Assembly (NCBI GenBank): GCA_037176705.1
Contig: CM073886.1
Coordinates: 12,484,501 to 12,548,500, forward strand
From: Molossus alvarezi
Taxonomy: Eukaryota > Chordata > Mammalia > Chiroptera > Molossidae
Direction of reading: 5' to 3'
Length of the DNA: 64,000 nt
The notes beneath the pieces were generated by a model that saw nothing but the letters and a program-made list of their open reading frames with translations, was not told the origin of the DNA and did not search any database. The translations under genes and the position numbers were made by a program. Position 1 is the first letter of the stretch. The number at the start of each line of letters is the position of its first letter. Shown one piece after another: positions 51,812 through 61,619 of the stretch.

Positions 51812-51814
51812 ACT

Positions 51815-52150
51815 TTTTTTTTTTTTTTTTAAGACAGAGGAAGGTAAAAGAGAGAAACATCAAAGTGAGAGCATGAAATCGATCAGCTGCCTCCTGCATG
51901 CCCTCTACAGCAGCAGTTCTCAACCTGTGTGTCGCAACCCCTTTGGGGGTCGAACAACCCTTTCACAGGGTTGGCCTAAGACAGAAGCAGCAGAATTACA
52001 GTTATGAAGTAGCAACGAAAATAGTTTTATGGTTGGGGGTCACCACAACATGAGGAACTGTATTAAAGGGTCATGGCATTAGGAAGGTTGAGAACCACTG
52101 CTCTACAGGGATCAAGCCCACAACCTGGGCATGTGGCCTGACCAGGATCA
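51815..52150 (-). mobile_element. Ves-B SINE, split by a SPIN element
   Basis: GA-rich tail side to CTGCATGCCCTCTACAG, then after the SPIN insert GGATCAAGCCCACAACCTGG to TGACCAGGATCAGAC. The head beyond box B is missing. Confidence 0.8.
51911..52100 (+). mobile_element. SPIN-type hAT element nested in a Ves-B
   Basis: Terminal repeats CAGCAGTTCTCAACCTG and GGTTGAGAACCACTG; perfect 8-bp duplication CTCTACAG at 51903-51910 and 52101-52108. Internal words TTTGGGGGTCGAACAACCC and ATGGTTGGGGGTCACCAC are typical. Non-coding. Confidence 0.93.
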
Positions 52151-53538
52151 GACAAAATTCTTCATAATCAATGTTTGTTCAAGAGAAGACACTGGTTCTA
52201 TAGACTGAAGACAATAGGGGCAATACAAAAAAAAAAGTTTTTTAAATAACTCTAAGGGCAAAAGCTGGATGAATAGAGGGTCCAGAAATGGGCAGAGGAG
52301 CCCTTGCTGCTGGGGGGCTAAGCATGGTACCCATCCAGCCACAGCTCACCTCTGTCCATCGAAACTGGAGGTTTGGTCCAAACAAAGGAACTGAGTCCAG
52401 CTGCTACAAGAAGTTTCAACAGTTCAGAGAAGGCTGGTAGCCAAAGCTGTAATCCTCCCAGCAACAGGGATCCACTGTGAGAGGGGATGAGTAGGCAAGA
52501 GGTTGAACCCCTTCATACAGAAAAGGCCCCACACATGGCCTGTGTGTAGCCCCTTTGAAGATGATGAAACAATGTGGAGGCTAGCCTTGGTCCCACGAAG
52601 GGAATGAAGAGATTTACTAAGTTTTTTTCCCTCAGATCAAATACTTTTTGGAATTAATGGGCTCTGAGGAGAACCTGAGTGGCTTACGAAACCATGAATT
52701 TGTACTGAAATGTGAAAAAGGAAAAAAATAAAGCAACAACTATTTTCTTCTACACATACAGATATGCAGCCTCATGCTGACACTGACTGAAGGAAGAATT
52801 ATTAGACAGCCTTCCTTTCCTAATGGAACTACCAATACTCAGCCAAATCCCACATTTCTAATAACTGCAGGGTAAACTGGTGTAAATGAAGTCAGGATTC
52901 TAGAAAATATTAATAAAGCCTGTGTGTATGAATCAGATTCAAATCTCTGTGATGCTGACTGACATATAAACCTGGTCACCAGGCAGCTGACCTATGGGCA
53001 TGGTTCAGTTCCAAGAACCACACAAGGAACGCCCGCATGTCCACACACTGTGCCAAACTGTACCAAAACACACCAACCCCACACTCTCCTGAAATAGCTG
53101 CTGCACGTCAAAGCCATGGGTAGCATGGTCCATGCAAAGGGCCTCAGTCAACATTTGCTCATCTGCTCTCTGTTTCCCTTTCATAAACCACTGATACAAA
53201 AGCCCAGGCAAAGGGGTCTCTCTATTCCAGAATTTTTCAGTCTGGTGGCTAACTACATACCCTTTCCTGGATTTTGTTGAAACCTATCAAAGACCAAGGA
53301 GTTATATATGACTAAAGCAAAAAAAATAATTTAGACTCTTCTGTAATTAGTTTAAAAAAACTGTTACGGCCAGTCCTACTCCACTGACAGGTATATAAGT
53401 GCACACAGTATGTTGGTGCTGCGACAGAATCCACCATGGGCATATTTGTGTTATAGGAGCTTGAGATTGAGTAGCGGTTCAGTGGGAAGTCCCAACAGGA
53501 ATGATTGAAGGCACGGTGTGATCAGACTTGCATTTATT
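52151..53538. other. Intron 2, SINE-free stretch
   Basis: About 1.4 kb with no repeat or exon that I recognise. Confidence 0.45.
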
Positions 53539-53584
53539 TAATTAATTAATTTATTTTTAATGGGTTTTTTTTGTTTGTTTTATC

Positions 53585-53870
53585 CTCACTCGAGGATATT
53601 TTTTCCATTGATTTTTACAGAGTGGAAGCAGGGAGAGGGGAAGAAGGAGGAAGAGAGAGGGAGGCAGGGTGGGAGAGAGAGAGAACAGAAACATCGATGC
53701 GAGAGAGACACATCAACTGGTTGTCTCCTGCACACGGCTCAACCGGGGCCAGGGTGTGGGGATTGAACCTGAAACCTGCAAACCAGGTTTGTGCTCTTGA
53801 CCAGGAATCAAACCCGAGATCTTTTGGTCCAAGAGCCGACGCTTTAACCACTGACTTCCACCAGCCACGG
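53585..53870 (-). mobile_element. Ves-A SINE
   Basis: Reversed tail TATCCTCACTCGAGGATA, long GA/GGA-rich middle, end TTCCACCAGCCACGGC. AGACTTGCATTTA before (53524) and after its neighbour (54081) frame both. Confidence 0.85.
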
Positions 53871-53879
53871 CTTTAAATA

Positions 53880-54079
53880 TATTTCATTTATTTATTTATT
53901 TTTTAGAGACAGAGAGTGAAACATCGTGTGCAAGAGAAACATCTATCCGCCACCTCCTATATGCCCCCTACTGAGGACTGAGCCCGAAAACCAGGTATAT
54001 GCTCCAACCAAGAATCAAACCAGTGACCTCTCAGTTCATGGGACAACACTCAACCAACTGAGCCACACTGGCCAGGGCC
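53880..54079 (-). mobile_element. Ves-B SINE, older
   Basis: TTTATTTATTTTTTAGAG to reversed head GAGCCACACTGGCCAGGGC. Confidence 0.83.
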
Positions 54080-54410
54080 AGACTTGCATTTAGAAAAGAT
54101 CCTTTTTGTGCTGTGAGGAGAAGAGACCAAAGCGGAGACCCAGACAGAAGATGGTGGTCCAGTAATGGTGGGAGCTAGAAAGCACAGCAAGAAGCAGAGG
54201 GACTCAACAAACATTGGAGAAGAAACCAGGACTTGCTGTTGCAATGGATGTGGGGGGTCAGCAAAGGAGGAATCAGGTGGTTTGGGTTGACCTATTAGAT
54301 GGTGGTGTCACTTCTGGATGGAAGAAGGATTACAACAGGAACAGGTTTGGGGTGGGGATCTAACATGTCTCACTTTATTTTTTTATTTATTTTTTTAAAT
54401 GGTTGCTTTA
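54080..54410. other. Intron 2, no recognisable element
   Basis: Nothing identified. Confidence 0.4.
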
Positions 54411-54414
54411 TTTT

Positions 54415-54661
54415 ATTTTATTTTTTATCCTCATCTGAAGACATTTTTCCATTTTTTATTCAGATAGAGTGGAAGGGAGAGAGAGGAAGAGAGAGAAAAA
54501 CATCGACATGAAAGGGACACATCGAGTGGCCACCACCCGCACGACCCAACCAGGGCCGGGGACAAAACTGCAGCCAAGGTACATGCCCTTAGCGGGAACC
54601 GAACCCAGGTCTCTGTGGACCACAGGCTGATGCTCTAACCACTGAGAAAAACTGGCCAGGG
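54415..54661 (-). mobile_element. Ves-A SINE
   Basis: Reversed tail TATCCTCATCTGAAGACA to GAGAAAAACTGGCCAGGGC. TAACATGTCTYRCTTTA flanks it. Confidence 0.9.
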
Positions 54662-54734
54662 CCTAACATGTCTTGCTTTAAAAAATATGATTATTAAGGT
54701 CTTAATGGGTTACTCTCTACCTTTTTTTTTTTTT

Positions 54735-54938
54735 AAGGTTTTTTTTTCTTTATTGATTGTAGAGAAAGGAAGGGAGAGAGGTAGAAACATCGATGAGAGA
54801 GAACATCGACTGGTCGCCTCCTGCATGCCCCCCACTGGGGATCGGGCCCACAACCTGGGCATGTACCCTGACCAGGAATCGAACCAGCAACCTCTTGGTG
54901 CATGGGTCGATGCTCAACCACTGAGCCACACTGGCAGA
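54735..54938 (-). mobile_element. Ves-B SINE
   Basis: Reversed tail TTCTTTATTGATTGTAGAG to GAGCCACACTGGCAGAAC. Confidence 0.88.
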
Positions 54939-54949
54939 ACCCTATTTTT

Positions 54950-55195
54950 TTTTTTATCCTCACCTGAGGACATTTTTGCATTCATCTTTAGATAGAGCGA
55001 GAGGGAGAGAGGGAGGAAGAGAAAAAAAGAGAAACATCGATGTGAGAGAGACACATCGACTGGCTACCACCTACGTGACCCCAACCAGGGCCGGGGACAA
55101 ACTGCAACCGAGGTATGTGCCCTTGGTGGGAACCGAGCCCGGGTCTCTCTGGACCGTGGGCCAATGCTCTAACCGCTGAGCCAAACGAGCCAGGG
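54950..55195 (-). mobile_element. Ves-A SINE
   Basis: Reversed tail TATCCTCACCTGAGGACA to reversed head GAGCCAAACGAGCCAGGGC. CTCTACC words (54715, 55196) frame this and the preceding Ves-B. Confidence 0.92.
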
Positions 55196-55706
55196 CTCTC
55201 TACCCTATTTTTGAAACCAACCTAGATGCTGAATTCACAACATGTAGCAGACCACTAAATTCAGATGATAATGATGATGAAGATGAAAAAGAACTATAGC
55301 AAGAGCTGAAATGTAATGAGCACTTGCTGTGTGCAGACACCAGCTGGTCTAAGCCCACCCCTCCAGGTGCTATCTCATGGAACCTCCAAGACAACCTCAT
55401 TTGGCAGGTCCTTACTTCAACCTCCCTACTTTACAGATAAGTACAGAGAGGTTTAGCAACTTCCCCAAAGGTACACAATCAGAATGCTGACCCTACAAGA
55501 TACCACCTACTAAAAAAGTCATCAAGTAAGGAGTCATTAAGTTAAACCACCAAGTTTAATGTTCTCCCCACCCAGCCAGTAAGATGAGTGAGAAGATTCC
55601 TAAATTCTTGTCTCAAGAATTCCACAGCCGCATACTAAGCCTTGTCTGAAAACGTCTCTAGTCACCTATTTTGGGCTCATCTGGCTCAGTTAAAAGAATT
55701 CAACCA
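55196..55706. other. Intron 2, no recognisable element
   Basis: Nothing identified. Confidence 0.4.
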
Positions 55707-55707
55707 G

Positions 55708-55926
55708 CGTGGCCAGTTTGGCTCAGCGGTTAGAGTTGGTCTGTGAACCAGAGAGACCAGGGTTCGGGTTCCTGCTAAGGGCACATACCTTAGTTGCAGT
55801 TTGTCCCTGGCCCCAGTTGGGGTTATGTGAGTGACAACCACTCAATGTGTCTCTCTCATGTAGATGTTTCTCTCTCTTTCTCTTCCTTCCGCTCTCTCTC
55901 CCACTCTATGAAAAAAAAAAAAAAAA
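55708..55926 (+). mobile_element. Ves-A SINE
   Basis: CGTGGCCAGTTTGGCTCAGC to CTCCCACTCTATGA16; the GGTGAGGAT end is missing. CATTCAACCAG-like words flank it. Confidence 0.87.
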
Positions 55927-56720
55927 GCATTCAACCAGTTGGACAAGTCACACATCTGGAAGATGAGTGAATAGCAGCAGGGCCATGCACTCTAAGCTCT
56001 GTGCCCCCCACTTAGAGTAAGTACAAGCACAGCATTAAAAAGGGGGGGGGGGGGGCTACAGGGAGAGCCAGACTTTAAATGTGAGCTACCTTCTATCACA
56101 ATTGGCCTAACAATTCAATGGTGAAGAGAATGTGCTAGAGGACAAATCAAACAGGCTCACTGTGAACAAGACAAGTGTGTCCTGAGACACCCATTAGCTT
56201 GTGGCCACCTACCTCAAGCACAGCAGACCCACACGCCCTGTTGATGTGGAGCTCCTTTACAGCTAGGTGCCCTTCAGCAGAGCCACCGCCCAAACACTAA
56301 CCCACTCCACTCAAATTCCATTCAGAAACCCCAATCAATCTTACTCTTCTGCCTTTCACATGAAATTGTATACATTTTGGGTGCTTCCTCTTTTTATGTT
56401 TCCTCTCTTGACCTTTTAAGCCATTACGAGAAACAGTCAATAAACCAACAAACAGGTCAGACATTTCTTTAGTCCAACTCTGAGGGGACCCTGGAGAACA
56501 AGAGCTGGTCACCCAACCTTTAAGGGGCCCCAAGTCTCCACGTTGTTCTGCTATGAACAATGGCATCCAAAGTCCACTCTCTGGCCACAGCCATAATAAC
56601 CAGGGGTGCCTCACAGGGCTGGCCCACCAGGAAGATGCAAGAACATAACCACTGAGACTCTGTACTTATGGAACTTCTCAGCCAATGAGGAAAGTAAGAG
56701 CAGTAAACAGAAATGGAAAG
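55927..56720. other. Intron 2, no recognisable element
   Basis: A G-run of 14 at 56042-56055 is the only feature that I can name. Confidence 0.4.
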
Positions 56721-56721
56721 T

Positions 56722-56905
56722 GCCCTGGTGGGGTAGATCAGATGGTTAGAGTGTCATCCTGATATGCCAGGGTTGCGGGTTTGATCCCTGGTCAGGGTAC
56801 ATATAGGAATTAACCAGTGAATGTATAAATAAGGGGAACAACAAATCAATGTTTCTCTCTCCCCCACCCTTCCTCTCGCTCTAAAATCAATCAATCAATA
56901 AAAAA
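56722..56905 (+). mobile_element. Ves-C-like older tRNA SINE
   Basis: GCCCTGGTGGGGTAGATCAG, CATCCTGATATGCCAGGG, GGTTTGATCCCTGGTCAGGG, ATAAATAAGGGGAACAACAA, end AAAATCAATCAATCAATAAA. Confidence 0.82.
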
Positions 56906-57716
56906 TTGAAATGAGAAGCATTTGCTGATGTTAGACCTCAAAACCAGTGCCACTCACTTAGTGCAGGTGGTTGAAGGGTTGAGGAAGATGGGCTGGTTTC
57001 AAGCCTGACCAAGACCAGCCCTCCCACGAGCAGGCCCTGAAATGTACCTGGCATGCCAAGCCAAGCTTTTCAGGAGTAAAACCTGAGCCTGCCAGCCAAT
57101 GTCTTACAGCCCCTGAGCCCTAATGCCAAATAATTAAATAACTAGCCAAAACACCTGAGTCATTAGAGGACTCTTTTGCCAATTCACACCAATTAAAATG
57201 GTGAGTGTGAACCAACCAAAAATATATTCAAAGTTCTACTGATAATGGGCAATAACAACTGGCAAAGTCTTAGGCACAGAGACACAGAGAACAGAAAAGC
57301 AGGAAGGAAATTTGTGATCCCTTGGCCCAGGGGCTCAAATGACCCCAGGTGAATAAGACAGATGCAGAAAAAGGTCAGGAGCATCACTGTTTTCTCAATT
57401 TTGACAGAGACCTACATAAAGACTCATTTAATCTTTCTTAAATCAGCTATGAGAAACAACCATATGTGCACACGTAAAACCGAATGAGGACTCATGCGAC
57501 CCGAGAGTACCTATGTCTGGTAAAGGGAGACTGAACAACACCAGCCAGCACGATTGGAGCAGCTCTAGGGTAAGCTTAGGTTTGGGAGTCCCTCAAAGTC
57601 ATCCTGTCCTAGATACGGCCATCCAAACATGACACACTCCTCCATGCAGAATCAACATTTAGAGAAGCACCGGCCATCAACAGGAAATGCATCTTCTACC
57701 AACAAGATCGATGCTC
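56906..57716. other. Intron 2, no recognisable element
   Basis: Nothing identified. Confidence 0.4.
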
Positions 57717-57717
57717 T

Positions 57718-58246
57718 CGCCTGGCTGATGTGGCTCAGTGGTTGAGCGTCCAACCATGCATCAAGAGACTGCAGGTTCAATTCCTGGTCAGGGCAAATGC
57801 CCACGTTGTGGGCCAAAGCCTCAGTGGGGGACATGCAGGAGGTGGTTAATCCATGTTCTCTCTCATTGGTATTTCTCTCTTTCTCACCCTTTCCCTTCCT
57901 CTCTCTAAAATCAATAAAGAGCCCTGGCCGGTTTTGCTCAGTGGTTAGAGCATCGGCCTGCAGTCCAGAGACACCCGGGTTAAGTTCTCACTAAGGGCGC
58001 GTACCTCGGTTGCAGTCTGTCCCCGGCCCTGGTTGGGTCGTGCGGGTGACCACCACCTGATGTGTCTCTCTCACGTCAATGTTTCTCTCTCTCTCTCTCT
58101 CCCTCTGACTCTATCTGAACAAAATATGGAAGACTGTCCTCGGGAGAGGATAAAAATAAATAAATAAATAAAATCAATAAAGAAAACTTAAAAGAAAAAT
58201 AAAATAAAATCAATAAAGAAAAAAAAATTTTTAATTAAAAAAAATC
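57718..58246 (+). mobile_element. Ves-B SINE, tail invaded by a Ves-A
   Basis: GCCTGGCTGATGTGGCTCAG to AAAATCAATAAAGA (57907), the same end words reappearing at 58170-58240. ATCGATGCTCT flanks the whole (57706, 58245). Confidence 0.87.
57921..58168 (+). mobile_element. Ves-A SINE nested in a Ves-B tail
   Basis: GCCCTGGCCGGTTTTGCTC to TCCTCGGGAGAGGATA5 with an AAAT tail. AAAATCAATAAAGA on both sides is its duplication. Confidence 0.9.
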
Positions 58247-59518
58247 GATGCTCTTCCTCTTCTTTGTAGTGGGCCATCACAAGTTGCCTATTCAGCACCC
58301 ATTCTCTTTTTCCCTTTCCCATTAAACTCAATCTTCCTTTGGAAGACCACTATCTCCAGTTGAGGAGAGGTGATGCTATCTGTATGGGGCACCCCACTTA
58401 CCTTCCAGGGTGGCCCTACTTTGTGTAAGCTCAACAGCACAGTCTTGGGCCCTTGCACAATTATGCCATGATGGGCAGGACACAACAGCACACAGTATCC
58501 CTTGTCCCTCAGAGCAAACTGCAGGACTTTCTTCAATGCAGCAGGGAAGCATTTTACAAAATAAGGCAGCCCAATGGGCAGCCACCTCCAACACAAAGTA
58601 GCCAACCTGAGAGCAGAGCTGGCCACAGGAAGGCAGAGGCAGAAAAGTATTAAGAAACAGGGCAGAACTTTGGAAAAATCAGCTAACAGCCTCTCTGTTC
58701 CAGTCTCAGATCCCATTCCCTTGTCCCCCTTAGATCAGGCAGGGAGAGACTTCCATGCCCTAAATAGGCAGGATCCACAACCCTTGTCAGCAAGAAGCAG
58801 TTACTGAAGACAGACCATCCTTCCTTATCACACCTGAGAGATTTTAGGGATGAAAGTCTCTTGGGGGGGAATGAGACAGGCTAGTAAGCCAGGACACGTG
58901 GAACAGGGAAACTGAAACAGATAGTTGAACAAAATGACAGAGCAATTTACAGTGGATACAGGTCACCTCCCTAGAAATAACATCTAGACCTCAGTTGTGT
59001 TTCAGTTCCAGACCTAGAAAAGCAGCAAAACCAGGTAGACAACACCAGGACCAGCTGCAATGACTAACGACCCTCTGCCCTGACACTGATCAATCAGTGA
59101 GAACCAGGACCACAAAGGAACACACCTAGAAAACTGATGAATATTCTGTTGAAACCCTCCCTTAAAATTCTGGCCTGCAAGAGAGAAGTCAGTCTCAAGA
59201 CAAAGGACCCAGCTGCATGCTTTCCTTCCCAGGACTACGCCTGCATTCTCCCCTTTTCTTCCCCCACAGGCATGCATCTCCTAGACTCTAAGGGACACCA
59301 CAAGGTTTGCAACCAGGGCAGCAATGGGCAGTGGCAGTTCATCCCAGGCAAACCCCCTGAACCTGTCTCCAAGGTCCCCTTTTCTCTGACTTCTTAATGA
59401 GCCAAAGCAGACCAGCCGAGGCTCACTTCCCCAGCCCTTTCCGGTCTCACTGTCCCCAGCTTCAAAAGGTGTCCTGTAAAATTTTAAAAAGGAAGAAGAA
59501 AGAAAGAAAAAGGGCAGA
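58247..59518. other. Intron 2, possible old LTR-retroelement 3' end, otherwise unassigned
   Basis: A polypurine tract TCTTGGGGGGGAATG at 58858-58872 is followed by TGAGACAGGCTAGTAAGCC, as at the start of an LTR. I see no recognisable viral protein and cannot define the other end. Short open frames on both strands are unsupported. Confidence 0.3.
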
Positions 59519-59710
59519 GCCTGGCCAGAGTGGTTCAGTAGGTTGAGCATCGTCCCATGCACGGAAAGGTTGTCAGTTCGCTGGTTCAATTCTGGTCAAT
59601 TGGGTTGCAGGTTTGATTGTACAGAAGGCAACCCCTTCTCACATCAATGTTTTTTTCTCTCCCTTCCTCTCTCTAAGCACATCCTTGGTTGAGGATTTAA
59701 AAAGAAAAAA
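59519..59710 (+). mobile_element. Ves-B-like SINE
   Basis: GCCTGGCCAGAGTGGTTCAG; GTTCGCTGGTTCAATTCTGG; end TCCTTGGTTGAGGATTTA5, an A-type tail on a B-type head. Confidence 0.75.
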
Positions 59711-59712
59711 GA

Positions 59713-59950
59713 GCCCTGGCCAGTTTGGCTCTGGTTGGAGCGTCAGCTTGCAGTCCGGAAAGACCCAGGTCCGGTTCCCATTAAGGGCACGTACCTCGGT
59801 TGCAGTTTGTCCCCAGCCCTGGTTGGATGTGCGGGTGGCAGCCACTCGATGTGTCCCTTTCACGTCGATGTTTCTCTCTCTCTCTCCCTCTCCCACTCTT
59901 CTGAACAAAATATCGAAAAAATGTCCTCAGGTGAGGATTAAAAAAAAAAG
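59713..59950 (+). mobile_element. Ves-A SINE
   Basis: GCCCTGGCCAGTTTGGCTC (box A shortened by about 8 bases), end TCCTCAGGTGAGGATTA10. Confidence 0.9.
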
Positions 59951-60002
59951 GAAACCTAATTTTTAAAAAATAAATAAAGAAAAAAAAAAAAAGAAAAAAG
60001 AT

Positions 60003-60262
60003 GCCCTGGACGGTTTGCTCAGCAGTAAGAGCATCAGCATGTGCTCCAGAGAGACCCGGGTTCAGTTCTCGCTAAGGGCACGAACCTCGGATGCAGTTTG
60101 TCCCAGGCCCTGGTTGGGTCGTGCAGGTGGCAGCCACTTGATGTGTCCCTTTCACGTCGATGTTTCTCTCTCTCTCCCTCCCTCCCTCCCACTGTGTCTG
60201 AACAAAAAAATGGAAAAATGTCCTCGGATGAGGATATTAAAAAATGTTTAAAAAAAGAAAAA
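60003..60262 (+). mobile_element. Ves-A SINE
   Basis: GCCCTGGACGGTTTGCTCAG to TCCTCGGATGAGGATATT with an AAAAG tail. Confidence 0.9.
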
Positions 60263-60274
60263 GAAAAAAACGGC

Positions 60275-61240
60275 AGTTTCTTATAAACCTAAACATGTTC
60301 TACCATGCAATCCAGCAATTGTGCTCCTTTTGAGCATTTACCCAAAAGAGGTGAAAACTTATGTCCATACAAAAACCTGCATAAGGATGTTTATAACAGC
60401 ATAATTCATAACTGCCAAATCTTGGAAGCAACCAAAATGTCCTCCAGTCGGTGAATAGATAAATAAACTGTGGTACACATAGACAATGGAATACTATTAT
60501 TAAGCGCTAAAAAGAAATGAGCTATAGCCTGACCAGTTTGTCTCTGTGGTTGAGCGTCAACCCATGCACCAAGAGGCCACCTGTTCCGATTACCAGTCAG
60601 GGAACATGCCCAGGCTGTGGGCCTTATCCCTAGTGACGGGCATGCAGGAGGTGGCCAACAGATGTTATCTCTCATCGATGTTTCTCTCTCTCCCTCTCTC
60701 CCCCTCCCTTCCTCTCTCTCTAAAAACAATAAAGAAAAAGAAGAAGAAATGAGCTAACAAGTCCTGAAAAGACATGAAGGAAACTAAAATGCACATTACT
60801 AAGTGAAAGAAACCAGTCTGAACAGGCTATATACTATATGATTCCAACTATATAACATTCTGGAAGAGGCAAAACTATAAAGACAATAAAAAGATCAGGG
60901 GTTAGGAGGGAGGGAGAAATGAATAGATGGAACATAGAGGGTTTTTAAGGCAGTGAAAATATTCTGTATGATATCATAATGGTAGATACATGTCATTTTA
61001 CATTTGTCCAAACCCACAGAATGTACACCACCAAGAGGAACTCTAATGGAAACTATGGACTATGGGTGATTATGGTGTGTCCATGTAGGTTCATTAATTC
61101 CAACAAATGTACCACTCTGGTGGGAGATGTTGACAATGGGAGAGGCTGTGCATATGTGGGGCCAGGAGTATATGGAAAACCTCTGTGCCTTCCTTTCAAT
61201 TTTGCTGGTAACCTAAAACTGCTCTAAAAAAGTTAAATTC
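60275..61240 (+). mobile_element. Old LINE-1 (L1M-like) ORF2 end and 3' UTR
   Basis: ATGTTTATAACAGCATAATT, TGGTACACATAGACAATGGA and AATACTATTATTAAGCGCTA follow L1 ORF2 C-terminal order; AGAATGTACACCACCAAGAG and CTATGGACTATGGGTGATTA belong to the old L1M 3' region. One Ves-B interrupts it. Non-coding. Confidence 0.8.
60527..60744 (+). mobile_element. Ves-B SINE in L1
   Basis: AGCCTGACCAGTTTGTCTC to CTAAAAACAATAAAGAAAA. AGAAATGAGCTA flanks it. Confidence 0.87.
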
Positions 61241-61258
61241 TTAAAAGAAAAATGGCTG

Positions 61259-61423
61259 GCCCTGGCTGGTTTGGCTCAGTGGTTAGAGCGTCGACCTGCG
61301 GTCCAGAGAGACCCAGGTTTGGTTCCCGCTAAGGGCATGTACCTTGGTTGCAGTTTGTCCCCGGCCCTGGTTGGGTTGTGCGGGTGGCAACCACTCCATG
61401 TGTCCCTTTCACGTCAATGTTTC

Positions 61424-61466
<43 letters not shown>

Positions 61467-61500
61467 ACCACTCCATGTGTCCCTTTCACGTCAATGTTTC

Positions 61501-61540
<40 letters not shown>

Positions 61541-61607
61541 CCTCCCTCCCTCCCTCCCACTCTATCTGAACAAAATATGGAAAAATGTCCTCGGGTGAGG
61601 ATTAAAA
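61259..61607 (+). mobile_element. Ves-A SINE with internal 77-base tandem duplication
   Basis: GCCCTGGCTGGTTTGGCTC to TCCTCGGGTGAGGATTA6. The segment ACCACTCCATGTGTCCC to the (CT)n block is present twice, at 61390 and 61467. AAAATGGCTGG flanks it. Confidence 0.92.
61432..61539. repeat. Two (CT)n blocks in a duplicated SINE segment
   Basis: Two CT runs of about 30 bases each, separated by the duplicated CGACCACTCC segment; the second ends in (CCTC)n. Confidence 0.88.
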
Positions 61608-61619
61608 AAGAAAAAGAAA

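Noticed and set aside
58288..58716. 142-codon minus-strand open frame
   Set aside because: It is on the AXIN1 strand but has no acceptor/donor in phase, no recognisable domain, and competing open frames on the other strand.
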